DNA from: Dehalococcoidia bacterium
GTDB lineage: Bacteria > Chloroflexota > Dehalococcoidia > JAENJB01
Length of the DNA: 26,854 nt
Direction of reading: 5' to 3'
Assembly: GCA_016844565.1 (NCBI GenBank)
Contig: JAENJB010000005.1
Span: 1 to 26,854, forward strand
Made by a program: the position numbers and the translations under genes. Below the pieces are notes generated by a model that saw nothing but the letters and a program-made list of their open reading frames with translations, was not told the DNA's origin and did not search any database. This document shows positions 12,793-20,175 of this stretch, one piece after another; within the stretch, counting starts at the first letter, position 1; each line of letters opens with the position of its first letter.

Positions 12793-14079
12793 TCAAACGA
12801 CCTTCTTCGCCAGCACACCGGTCATGCCGGCATCCTTTACCCTACGGTGAATGGCACTGACGTCAGTCGTGTACAGACCGTTCTTCTTAAGTCTCTCGAA
12901 GAAGGCCTGGTGCCCGAACGCATATCCCCGGTTCAGGCCGCCGGGGACGTCCATCATCTCACCGACAAAGGCGACGAAGTCCCCGATAGCTATGCTCCGC
13001 GGCAGGGTCACCGGTTCCTTCCCGGCGGCAGCGCGGGCGGCATTGTGGCCGGCCAGGACGCCCGTCACTATAACCTCGGCAATGCCACCCAGGGGCCCGG
13101 CCTTCTGGCCCGCGGCGAAGAGGTTGGCGAACCCTCTGACACGTAAATCGGCTTCGCAACGGGCCATGGAGACCCAGTTTATCCTGTTGCCCTTCCCCAC
13201 GCCCATCGGGTTGTCTATGATGGCGTTCTCAAACCCCGGTATCTTCCGCAGCTCGCTCGGCAGGATACTGCCGTTACCGACACACTTGGCGGTGATGCCG
13301 ATGTCCACCACGTTGAGACTCTCCATCTGCCGCTGGCTCCGAATACCTCCGATGCGATAGAGCCTCTCCGTATCGATCAGCTCGGGAGGAAGCGGGATAG
13401 TTACCACTCCATCCCTCTCCAGACGGGCTCTCAGGACGGGGTCGAGGCTCGTCTTGTGCAAGGAAAGGGCCGCGTCTATGGTGCCTGGTGTCCCATCGGG
13501 ACGCCGCCGCACAAACTCTGGCGCTCCTGCCTTGGTGGCGATGCTCACCCGGTCGCCGAAAGTGGGGCAGCGGTGGGTGACGCACATGGCGCAACCACCG
13601 CCATACCGGGTACAAATGTCTATCCCACCGGCGTTTCCCGAGGAGTCCACGAAAACATCCCCCTCGACTGCCCCCTTCCGACCCACCTTAACCGCCTTCA
13701 GCCTGCCGTCCTCCCTTATCACATCGGTGACCCGATTCACCAGGCGCATGTCCACCCCTGCCCCCTCTACCAGCCGGCGCACCGTCGGCTCTACTATGAT
13801 AGCGTTGTACACATAGCCATTGACCTCGTCCACGATATTGGTGTCATGCAGCTTGATGGACTCCAGCGCCTCAAACATATCTCCCGCACCAAGCGCTTTA
13901 GCTTCCTCTGCCGCAACGAGCTTGCCATTGTAGTTCATCCGCCCCGCCCTGATGCCACTGGCGACCACGAAGTCCATCCTCTCCAGCAAGATGACCTCCG
14001 CACCCGCTTTAGCAGCCGATATGGCAGCCGCACACCCGGCAAAACCCGCTCCGACGACAACAACTCTGGGCCTATTCAT
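12793..14079 (-). CDS. FAD-dependent oxidoreductase, TrmFO/GidA-like fold, with an extra Cys cluster
   Basis: The 428-aa protein has an N-terminal Rossmann FAD motif VVVGAGFAGCAAA (7-19) and, near the C terminus, LFAAGQKAGPLGGIAEVIVTG, a pattern close to the FAD-closing motif of TrmFO/MnmG-type flavoproteins. It is not a canonical tRNA enzyme: length, the middle region and context differ. Residues 156-171 contain Cys156-x6-Cys163-x2-Cys166-x4-Cys171, which could hold an Fe-S cluster or a redox disulfide. It lies between the AOR and UbiD genes on the same strand, so an electron-transfer or dehydrogenase role in their pathway is likelier than tRNA methylation. GGAGGG lies about 9 bp before ATG 14079. 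Confidence 0.78.
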   Translation of the reverse strand: MNRPRVVVVGAGFAGCAAAISAAKAGAEVILLERMDFVVASGIRAGRMNYNGKLVAAEEAKALGAGDMFEALESIKLHDTNIVDEVNGYVYNAIIVEPTVRRLVEGAGVDMRLVNRVTDVIREDGRLKAVKVGRKGAVEGDVFVDSSGNAGGIDICTRYGGGCAMCVTHRCPTFGDRVSIATKAGAPEFVRRRPDGTPGTIDAALSLHKTSLDPVLRARLERDGVVTIPLPPELIDTERLYRIGGIRSQRQMESLNVVDIGITAKCVGNGSILPSELRKIPGFENAIIDNPMGVGKGNRINWVSMARCEADLRVRGFANLFAAGQKAGPLGGIAEVIVTGVLAGHNAARAAAGKEPVTLPRSIAIGDFVAFVGEMMDVPGGLNRGYAFGHQAFFERLKKNGLYTTDVSAIHRRVKDAGMTGVLAKKVV

Positions 14080-14123
14080 GAAATGACGCCCTCCTTCTTA
14101 CGAAAATCCTCCGTGCACATTCG

Positions 14124-14255
14124 TGTCATTGCGAGCGCAGAGATTCTGACAAAGCCAGTTCCCTCTCCCGTGACGGGAGAGGGAAGGGTGAGGGTGATGA
14201 ATTCCCCCTCTCTCTAACTCTCTCCCTCCGGGGGAGAGAGTATTTTCATCCCTTA
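14124..14255. repeat. Compound repeat: partial family A end plus two family B hairpins
   Basis: TGTCATTGCGAG at 14124-14135 is a lone left end of the palindromic element family. It is followed by CCCTCTCCCGTGACGGGAGAGGG (14161-14183), a strong hairpin, and by CTCTCCCTCCGGGGGAGAGAG (14219-14239). Together they fill the 231-bp gap between the AOR gene and the flavoprotein gene. Confidence 0.7.
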
Positions 14256-14310
14256 TGGTGCCCCGTTGTACGGGGCATGAACGATTGATACTGAAATCTG
14301 GCCCTGCGCC

Positions 14311-16098
14311 TTACCTCTCCAGCACCGAAAGAGCAAACTCCAGGCCAACTTCCTTCAGGGTCTCCGCCGTCGGGATGCCCTCCTCCGTCAGGCCCTGGCT
14401 CTTGTACCAGTTGAGGCGGTTCTTGAAGAACTCCTCCTTATTCAGGATGCGCGGCTCACCGTACTTGGTGTGAATGGTCTCCGTGAAGAAGCGCTCCGGC
14501 AGCACATCGTCCCGGCTGGGGACGAGGCCCTCCCTCATGGAGAAACAGCGCTCCAGCAGACTCAGGCGCTTGATCATGGTATCCCACTCGGGGCGGGGAA
14601 TGTTCCATCCCCAGGCCGCCTTCAGCAGGTCGAGCGACACCTGGTTTATGTCTCCAAAGACGCCCCTCAGCGGGTTCGCCAGGAAGCTGCAGAATGTCAT
14701 CGAGTCCTGTATGAAGTTCCTGATATTGCAGCGGCCGCCCCCCGGGCCACCGTGCAGCTCACCCACCGGATTGATGGCCAGCCCGATGGCGTCCGTCATG
14801 CTGCCCCTCGGCTCATAGGAGGTGATGGCCACACCCTTGTTGGTGATGGCGTAAGGTTTCGTCTTCTCTCCCAGCTTCTCCGAGGCGCGTTTCAGGCCTT
14901 CCGCCAGCGTATCGCCGATGCCTTCACGACGGACTATCTTCACCACCAGCTTGGAGATGGCCTCCAGGTCGCCCCACTTCAGCTCTATTCCACCCAGGTC
15001 CTCTTTGGTGAGCAGCCCCCTGTCGTACAGCTCAAGCGCCCAGGCAACCACGCCGGAAAGGTCCTCGCTGTCCACCCCCAGGGTATCTACAAGAGCCGTC
15101 AGATAGGTCTGCGGGTCGTAGCCCGCTACCATCACATTGGCGCTCCACCCTCCACCGTTATCGTGCCGCATCTCCCCTACGTATGGCCCGAGAGGCTCGT
15201 CCCGCCTCATGTATGGCGCCTTGCAGCCGGTCATGCAGAGGGAGCAGCTATCGTTCCACACCTTGTACTGCTGCTCCATGACCACCGGGTTGCTCAGGTC
15301 GCACACTGGGTCCCAGCCCAGTTGCTTGTTCTTGATGCCCTCGGTGGTGGCGTAGTACCGTTCCGGCATGGACACGTAGTGACTCCAGCGCCGGTTCTCC
15401 GCCACATAGAGGCGGGACTCTCGGAAGAAGTGGGACAGCATCTGGAACATCTTCGCCGGATCGACGTACTTCGGAGGCCGCGTGCCGCGCACCACCACTC
15501 CCTTCAGGTTCTTGCTGCCCATAACCGCGCCGCCGCCGGTGCGGGCGGCGTAGTGGTAAACGTCATGGCAGATGCCGGCGTTGCGGAGCAGGTTCTCCCC
15601 GGCCGGCCCGATGGTCAGCACCTGGAAGTTCTGGTCCGAAAGCTCCTGCCTCACCTCGGTGCGAAGCGCATACTGGCTGGCCGGAACCAGCTTTCCCCAC
15701 AAATGGGAGGCGTCCCGTATTTCGACACGGTCATCCTTTATGTAAATATAGACGGGCCGCTTCGCTTTGCCGGTGACCAGGAGCCCGGCGCTGTAGCCGG
15801 CATTGACCATCTCGGCGCCGAAGTGCCCGTTCACATTGGACTCGCCGCGCAGGCCGGTTAGCGGCGACTTCATGCTCACATTGCACACCGAGCCGAAGAA
15901 GCCAGTTGTCGGCCCTACGCCGAAATAGGCGATATTCTCTTGGCCCAGCGGATCGGCGCCCCTGGGCACCCTGTCCCACAGCAGCTTCGCCCCCAGCCCT
16001 CTCCCTCCGAGGTACTGCCGGCAAACCCCGGTGAAATCGTGAACTTCCACCTTCTCTCGGCTCAGGTCTACTTCCAACAGTCTTATCTTCTCAGCCAT
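14311..16098 (-). CDS. Aldehyde:ferredoxin oxidoreductase-family tungsten/molybdopterin enzyme
   Basis: The 595-aa protein has the AOR N-terminal domain (GGRGLGAKLLWDRVP, 31-45; YFGVGPTTGFFGSV, 58-71) and the pterin-binding SPLTGLRGESNVNGHFG (78-94). The [4Fe-4S] ligands are Cys285-x2-Cys288-x3-Cys292 and, by alignment with known AORs, Cys470 in DSMTFCSF. Such enzymes oxidise aldehydes to acids, or reduce acids, with ferredoxin; the wider family also includes the BamB subunit of benzoyl-CoA reductase. The residues here do not settle the substrate. It follows the four-cluster ferredoxin gene, its likely electron partner, with a palindromic element between. GGAGGGAG precedes ATG 16098. Confidence 0.93.
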   Translation of the reverse strand: MAEKIRLLEVDLSREKVEVHDFTGVCRQYLGGRGLGAKLLWDRVPRGADPLGQENIAYFGVGPTTGFFGSVCNVSMKSPLTGLRGESNVNGHFGAEMVNAGYSAGLLVTGKAKRPVYIYIKDDRVEIRDASHLWGKLVPASQYALRTEVRQELSDQNFQVLTIGPAGENLLRNAGICHDVYHYAARTGGGAVMGSKNLKGVVVRGTRPPKYVDPAKMFQMLSHFFRESRLYVAENRRWSHYVSMPERYYATTEGIKNKQLGWDPVCDLSNPVVMEQQYKVWNDSCSLCMTGCKAPYMRRDEPLGPYVGEMRHDNGGGWSANVMVAGYDPQTYLTALVDTLGVDSEDLSGVVAWALELYDRGLLTKEDLGGIELKWGDLEAISKLVVKIVRREGIGDTLAEGLKRASEKLGEKTKPYAITNKGVAITSYEPRGSMTDAIGLAINPVGELHGGPGGGRCNIRNFIQDSMTFCSFLANPLRGVFGDINQVSLDLLKAAWGWNIPRPEWDTMIKRLSLLERCFSMREGLVPSRDDVLPERFFTETIHTKYGEPRILNKEEFFKNRLNWYKSQGLTEEGIPTAETLKEVGLEFALSVLER

Positions 16099-16139
16099 GC
16101 TACTCCCTCCAACGCAAAGTCACTCACTAAATACAGTTC

Positions 16140-16240
16140 TGTCATCGCGAGTCCCGACAGGGCGGGACGAAGCAATCTCCGGGCCCATATGACCCAGAAC
16201 CGTGTGAGATTGCTTCGGGGCTTCGCCCCTCGCAATGACA
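16140..16240. repeat. Complete TGTCATTGCGAG-type palindromic element (family A)
   Basis: The ends TGTCATCGCGAG and CTCGCAATGACA are near-perfect inverted repeats. Inside, GAAGCAATCTC and GAGATTGCTTC form a second inverted pair, and two small GC hairpins lie at the arms. The length is 101 bp and there is no coding capacity. Similar copies occur at 21991-22087 and 25039-25147, with fragments elsewhere. It looks like a MITE- or REP-like element whose mobilising protein is not in the window. Confidence 0.85.
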
Positions 16241-16251
16241 GGTCGGCATCC

Positions 16252-16935
16252 CTATTTCCCCCATATCTCCTCCGGCAGCTTTACCGTCTTGTCTTTTGGC
16301 AGCGGGTATAGCCTCTTGGAAAGGTACTCTGCCTTCATGTCGGGATGAATTCGATCGAGGTGGCGCGGAAAACGGGGAGACATGAACTCCAGCGCGCCAT
16401 TGGGGCAAATGTCCACGCAGGCCGGCCGCCGCTTTCCGTCCTTCTCGCACAGGTCGCAGACCAGCGCGTAATCGTACTTGGGCGGGTAGAAGTGGGGCAC
16501 CGCGGCGGGGCAGGCCTTGGCGCAGGCATTGCAGGATACGCCCTTGCATCGCTTGGCGTCGACCTTCGTGTGAAAGGTCTCCTTATCATAGTAGATAACC
16601 GGGGGTATGACCGGGCAGGCCTTTTCACACTCTCTCTCCTGAGGCGGACACTGGGCGCACACGTTCTGGACCGCCTTGGGTAGCGGCGTCAGATAGCGGA
16701 ATATCTGAATACGGGATAACTCCCGGTTGAGCACCCCGAAGTGGTGAAAGGCGCAGGCCATCTCGCAGGCCCCGCAGCCGATGCAGAGGTCCCACCTCGC
16801 CTGGATATAGGCCACCCCCTCGGGATAGGGCAGATTCTCCACCCCCCAGCCTTCTCTGGTCGCCGCTACCCCGACCTGCCCTGCAGAGCTTGAACTCTCC
16901 CGCCGCGGCGCACCCCATTTGTCTCTACGTTCCAT
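16252..16935 (-). CDS. Four-cluster ferredoxin-type electron-transfer subunit (DmsB/AOR partner-like)
   Basis: The 227-aa protein starts at ATG 16935, with GGGAGG 7 bp upstream. Sixteen cysteines form four [4Fe-4S] sites: Cys51/54/57/61, Cys93/96/103/107, Cys130/135/138/142 and Cys160/163/173/177. This is the arrangement of DmsB-type iron-sulfur subunits and of ferredoxin partners of AOR-family enzymes. The first 45 residues lack a Tat or Sec signal, so it is cytoplasmic. It lies immediately upstream of the AOR gene and presumably carries its electrons, either to a membrane acceptor or to the downstream flavoprotein. Confidence 0.9.
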   Translation of the reverse strand: MERRDKWGAPRRESSSSAGQVGVAATREGWGVENLPYPEGVAYIQARWDLCIGCGACEMACAFHHFGVLNRELSRIQIFRYLTPLPKAVQNVCAQCPPQERECEKACPVIPPVIYYDKETFHTKVDAKRCKGVSCNACAKACPAAVPHFYPPKYDYALVCDLCEKDGKRRPACVDICPNGALEFMSPRFPRHLDRIHPDMKAEYLSKRLYPLPKDKTVKLPEEIWGK

Positions 16936-16991
16936 AAGTGTACCTCCCACAAACTGTGTAAGAACCTTGCTCTTTCGTCACCATCTTCCCA

Positions 16992-17054
16992 GCCCTCTCC
17001 CCCCTGAAGGGGGAGAGTTAGAACCTGTCCTGAGCTTGTCGAAGGAGAGAGGAG
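16992..17054. repeat. Family B palindrome and GAGCTTGTCGAAGG motif
   Basis: CCCTCTCCCCCCTGAAGGGGGAGAG makes a hairpin. It is followed by CCTGTCCTGAGCTTGTCGAAGG, a short motif of the kind often scattered between bacterial genes, and another GAGAGAGGAGGG arm. It lies between the reductase pseudogene and the ferredoxin gene. Confidence 0.6.
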
Positions 17055-17068
17055 GGACTTCAGTCACC

Positions 17069-18273
17069 TTACAACGCCCCCCTGACCGAATGCCACAGAG
17101 CCCGGAACGGCTCATGCGTCAACGCCCTGAGGAGCACCTTCCCGTGCCAGTCGAAAGCCGACCCGCCCGAGGCGGACGTAGCCAGCATGGAATCGACAAC
17201 GCCATCGCTGCCCAGCCATCCGAACAGCCACTCTATCTGACCGTCGGTGAACCTCTCCTGCACTATACGCGCCAGATAGCCCAGACGCAGCTCCCGCCCG
17301 ATACTGGCCCGCCATCCCTTCTCGTACTGCCGCAGCCGGGCTGGGGAGAAGTCCTCCTTCTTGATAGCTTCGTCCAGCACCTCCACCAGCGCCCGCGCCC
17401 CTATCAGTCCGTAGTATATTCCTCCGCCAGTCATCGGTTTCACCTGGCCAGCCGCCTCTCCCACCACCAGGACCCGCGGACCATAAGTCCTGGGCAAAGG
17501 CCGGAGCGGGATAGCCCCGTAACTTATCTTCCCCTCGTTCCTGATGATTTTTCCCCACAGCCTGATATATTCCAGAAAAGACTTCAAATTCTCCCCCGGG
17601 TTACGCCGGGTGAATTCTCCCCCGGGTTACGCCGGGAGAGAAGACCGGCGAGCGCCCGTCCTTCGAATGTCGGCGCCAGCCAGGCGAAGAAACCGGGTGC
17701 CAGCTTCCGGTGAAAATAGACCTCCACCTCATTCAGCCCATCGATGCCAATCTCGCACTGGGCGCCAACCACAAAATCACCGATAGTGCCCATGCCCAGC
17801 TTTTGTGGCAACGGGCTGCCGAAGCCGCAGGCGAGGACAACTACCTTCGCCTCCAGAGGCGTAGCCCGTCCTGAAATCTCCACCACAGCCGATGAGCCCC
17901 CGAAACTTACCGACCTGACTTCACTGCCAGGGAGGTACTCCACTCCTTTCCCCTGCGCCCAACGGGCCAGCCCGGCATCGAAGACCGGGCGGTGGACGAT
18001 GTAGGCCTGCTTTTCCTCCTTGCTCACCCTGACAAGGCGACCTGAGGGTGAAAAAAGTCTGGCCGCCCTGGCCTCCCGTATTATCGCACCACCCACCATC
18101 TGAGCGAGGGGCAACATTGAAAAGGCCTCACTCCCGATGATGCCGGTGCAGCAGACATCCTCGCCTATGATATTCTTGCGCTCGCAGACGACGACCCGGT
18201 GGCCCCTGCTCGCCAACTCGCCGGCGGCGTAGCTGCCAACCGGCCCACCCCCAACTACGATGACATCAAACAT
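17069..18273 (-). pseudogene. Geranylgeranyl reductase-family flavoprotein, frameshifted by a short direct duplication
   Basis: Two frames together make one protein. The first (18273-17584) has the FAD motif VIVVGGGPVGSYAAGEL and GEDVCCTGIIG, typical of geranylgeranyl reductase-like enzymes. It runs into RRNPGENSPGVTRGRI and stops. The second (to 17069) resumes with KSFLEYIRLW and the family's second FAD motif VLVVGEAAGQVKPMTGGGI. Two identical 24-bp copies (17587-17610 and 17613-17636) sit at the break. Deleting one 26-bp unit restores a continuous frame, RRNPGENLKSFLEY, of about 392 residues. Such enzymes saturate isoprenoid chains of lipids or quinones. The break may be a true mutation, a reversible slippage switch or an assembly error. 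It starts 5 bp after the DUF1616 gene, with AGGTAGAG as ribosome site. Confidence 0.85.
17587..17636. repeat. Two 24-bp direct repeats (26-bp period) inside the reductase gene
   Basis: The unit reads AATTCTCCCCCGGG then TTACGCCGGG, twice, with 2 bp between copies. The period of 26 is not a multiple of three and shifts the reading frame, and the frame arithmetic shows that loss of exactly one unit repairs the gene. Confidence 0.95.
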
Positions 18274-18278
18274 CTTCT

Positions 18279-19061
18279 CTACCTGACGTCCACCCAGAAG
18301 GTGAGTGTTTTGTAGGCCTTGTCATCACCCGTACGGTAGAGACGGATATCCACCCTCTGGTCGTTGCCCACCCGGGAAGCAGCGAACTCCACCGCCTGCT
18401 CCAGGCTCCGGCCGGCATCAAGCGCAATCCCGTCAAATCCTGTCACTTTGACGTCCTCGATGGCTACGTCCACAGAATAGTCCTTTTTCTCACCCTCTCG
18501 GTTCACAATTCCCACCACCACCCTCGCACTCTGCCCCACCGCCAGATTCCCCGGGTACTTCTCCGCCTTGCCCTCGGGGCCGAGCAGGTAGAATTCACTG
18601 AACTTCTCGTTCATCTTCGGAGGCTGCACGAGGTAGACAAGCAGCCCCGCCGATGCCAGAATCACGAGCGCCAGCAGCACCGCCAGCCCCTTCTCCAACC
18701 GGGAACCGGCCCTCAGCGACGCGAATAAAGCCGCGAATCGAGGATGAAAGGGCTCCGCAGAGGTGCGGCGCCGCCGCCAGGCGACTCCAGTTAGAACAAG
18801 GTTGAAAAGGACAATAGTGAGAATAGCCGGCACGAGACGAAACCCCCATGGCGTGTAAGCCGTCATAAACCCCAGAATAACCACCACCACGATACTGAAC
18901 CCGAAGCTCAGAGCCAGCCGCTGAGCCACGTCCAGGTCACCCCGTCTGGGATAGATGGCATTGACCATGACGTAGCCGGGCACAAAGAGAACGAAAGATA
19001 GGCCAAGCACGGCCCGTATCCCCAGGACCGGTCCGTCCGCCAGAAGTGCCATGGGCACCAA
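18279..19061 (-). CDS. DUF1616 membrane protein
   Basis: The protein has N-terminal hydrophobic helices (AVLGLSFVLFVPGYVMVNAIYPR, then LALSFGFSIVVVVILGFMTAY and LVPAILTIVLFNLVLTGV), a fourth helix (GLAVLLALVILASAGLLVYLV) and an extracytoplasmic C-terminal domain of about 90 residues. The LGLxFVLFxPGY pattern is the DUF1616 signature; the function of this family is unknown. The frame continues upstream through LDLLLAALLSLVLVPM, clearly the first half of a membrane helix, to a stop at 19107-19109, with no ATG, GTG or TTG before the TTG at 19061. The real start may be a CTG at 19097 behind AGGTGG. It is followed after 5 bp by the reductase gene, as one operon. Confidence 0.8.
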   Translation of the reverse strand: MVPMALLADGPVLGIRAVLGLSFVLFVPGYVMVNAIYPRRGDLDVAQRLALSFGFSIVVVVILGFMTAYTPWGFRLVPAILTIVLFNLVLTGVAWRRRRTSAEPFHPRFAALFASLRAGSRLEKGLAVLLALVILASAGLLVYLVQPPKMNEKFSEFYLLGPEGKAEKYPGNLAVGQSARVVVGIVNREGEKKDYSVDVAIEDVKVTGFDGIALDAGRSLEQAVEFAASRVGNDQRVDIRLYRTGDDKAYKTLTFWVDVR

Positions 19062-19121
19062 GACTAACGATAATAACGCTGCAAGAAGAAGGTCCAGCTC
19101 GCCACCTCACGACAAAATCCT

Positions 19122-19151
19122 ATGATAACCCATACCCTGCCTCCTTGGCAA
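19122..19151 (-). promoter_or_regulatory. Probable promoter of the DUF1616/reductase operon
   Basis: On the minus strand TTGCCA (19151-19146, five of six matches) is followed after 18 bp by TATCAT (19127-19122). The predicted start near 19115 lies only about 18 bp before the possible CTG start at 19097, giving a very short leader. Confidence 0.6.
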
Positions 19152-19164
19152 CGCAAGGGCTACC

Positions 19165-19330
19165 TGTCATTGCGAGGCACGCACTGTAGGGTGGGTGAAG
19201 CGAAGCGTGACTCACCAGGCGGTCCCGCCGAGGTTTCAATCCACGCCCCCGCACGGGGGGCGACCCGTCTCGCGCTGGAATACAACATGATCACGGCGGA
19301 TGGATTCCCGCGTGCGCGGGAATGACATGC
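19165..19330. repeat. Patch of repeat fragments around an orphan CRISPR repeat
   Basis: In order: TGTCATTGCGAG (19165-19176), a left end of the family A element; GTAGGGTGGGTGAAGCGAAGC (from about 19187) with a closing GACTCACC; the CRISPR repeat at 19233-19264; 36-40 bp of unique sequence; and a palindrome GGATTCCCGCGTGCGCGGGAATGACA. No gene is credible in the 312 bp between 19110 and 19421. Open frames here are translated repeats. Confidence 0.65.
19233..19264 (-). CRISPR. Single orphan type I-C-like CRISPR repeat
   Basis: On the minus strand the 32-bp unit begins GTCGCCCCCCGTGCGGGGGC and ends GTGGATTGAAAC, the length, internal palindrome and 3' end of type I-C repeats. Translated, it gives the familiar artefact peptides APRAGAWIET and VSIHAPARGATR. 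No second copy at spacer distance and no cas gene is present, so this is a decayed array or a transposed repeat, not a working array. Confidence 0.75.
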
Positions 19331-19421
19331 CACCATACGCCGAAACTCCGGCCAGGGGTTATGGATTCCGGCCTGAGTCTGGTTGATAGGACGGGACGTC
19401 AGACGGTGATAGTCTCCAGAA

Positions 19422-19751
19422 TCATGCCGGCCCTCCGAGCCCCTCGAGAATTGTCTCAATCTTGCGCTTCAGGTCCGGCAGGTCGCGCTCGACGATGTCC
19501 CAAATCTGCTTCAGGTCAATGCCCAGGTAGTCGTGTACCGCCACATTCCGAAAAGCGGCGACGCTGCGCCAATCAACCTCAGCGTGATTCATTCTCAGGG
19601 AAGAGGAAATCCGCTGCATGGATTCGGAAAGGGTCTGCAGGTTGCGCATGACAGCGTCCTGTGTCCGGGTGTCGGCGAAGAAGACACTCTTGCCTTCGTC
19701 CGCGTAGAGCGCGATGCGCTCGATGCACTCGTAGAGCCTGTCGTCTTTCAC
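19422..19751 (-). CDS. HepT-like toxin (DUF86 family)
   Basis: The 109-aa helical protein starts at GTG 19751. It has the HepT signature R-x4-H-x-Y in FRNVAVHDYLGID (Arg68, His73, Tyr75), the catalytic motif of HEPN-type RNases. HepT is normally paired with the MntA nucleotidyltransferase, which neutralises it by AMPylating the motif tyrosine. Here the preceding frame ends in TGA overlapping this GTG (GTGA) and reads SIDFFPWYVRERVLKEAVPL, which looks like the tail of an MntA-type partner, but the rest of that gene is missing. Its own promoter is not visible, and it may be read from the mazEF-like promoter. Confidence 0.85.
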   Translation of the reverse strand: MKDDRLYECIERIALYADEGKSVFFADTRTQDAVMRNLQTLSESMQRISSSLRMNHAEVDWRSVAAFRNVAVHDYLGIDLKQIWDIVERDLPDLKRKIETILEGLGGPA

Positions 19752-19821
19752 AACGGCACTGCCTCTTTCAGCACCCGCTCCCGAACATACCAAGGGAAGA
19801 AATCAATGGAGGGAGGACCGC
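19748..19821 (-). pseudogene. Probable 3' remnant of an MntA-type nucleotidyltransferase
   Basis: A frame without a usable start ends at TGA 19750-19748, overlapping the hepT GTG by 4 bp in the manner of intact mntA-hepT pairs. About 24 codons (GGPPSIDFFPWYVRERVLKE and AVPL) remain downstream of the mazF stop. The catalytic GSxxxGxxxxxSDxD part is absent from the window. The assignment rests on position and overlap and is moderate at best. Confidence 0.4.
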
Positions 19822-20175
19822 CTACGGCAGATCGAGATGCAGCTTGACGGCATTCTCTATCTGGCGCTGGGAGCCCGGAGCATCCAGAGAGCCGATATCT
19901 TTTCGCAACCGCCTCTTCGAGATAGTCCGTATCTGGTGAGCCAGCACCAGGGAGTCAACGCCCAGGTTCGCCTCTCCTTTTCTTAGCAGCACTTCACCGG
20001 GGTATATCTTGCGGCCGGATTTCAGCGATGTCAGAGGTAGTACGGTTACCACCGGCATCAGTTGGTTGAAATCCTCATTGCTGACGACCATGACCGGCCT
20101 CCGCCCACCTTGCTCTGAGCCTTGCACCGGCTCCAGGTCGGACATATAAACGCGCCAACGCAGCGGCACCGTCAT
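19822..20175 (-). CDS. MazF/PemK-family endoribonuclease toxin
   Basis: The 117-aa protein matches MazF: an N-terminal strand (WRVYMSDLEPVQGSEQGGRRP, residues 7-27) holding the conserved Glu21 and Arg25, then VMVVSNEDFN and VTVLPLTS (43-50), where the Thr-Ser region completes the active site. MazF toxins cut mRNA in a sequence-specific way. ATG 20175 overlaps the antitoxin's TGA (ATGA), the usual coupling of such pairs. The C terminus is normal in length, and its stop lies next to the mntA remnant. Confidence 0.9.
   Translation of the reverse strand: MTVPLRWRVYMSDLEPVQGSEQGGRRPVMVVSNEDFNQLMPVVTVLPLTSLKSGRKIYPGEVLLRKGEANLGVDSLVLAHQIRTISKRRLRKDIGSLDAPGSQRQIENAVKLHLDLP

Noticed and set aside
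12793..14079. Calling the flavoprotein a true trmFO/gidA gene
   Set aside because: Only the FAD-closing motif matches well. The extra Cys cluster, length and metabolic neighbours do not fit a tRNA-methylating enzyme.
14470..15861. 463-codon open frame antisense to the AOR gene
   Set aside because: The minus strand encodes all AOR motifs. The plus-strand translation has no recognisable domain and is typical of codon-biased antisense frames.
19233..19330. A working CRISPR array
   Set aside because: Only one repeat copy is present, no second repeat occurs at 60-75 bp, and there is no cas gene in the window.
19122..19459. Small frames giving VSIHAPARGATR and APRAGAWIET peptides
   Set aside because: These are the well-known mistranslations of type I-C-like CRISPR repeats, not proteins.
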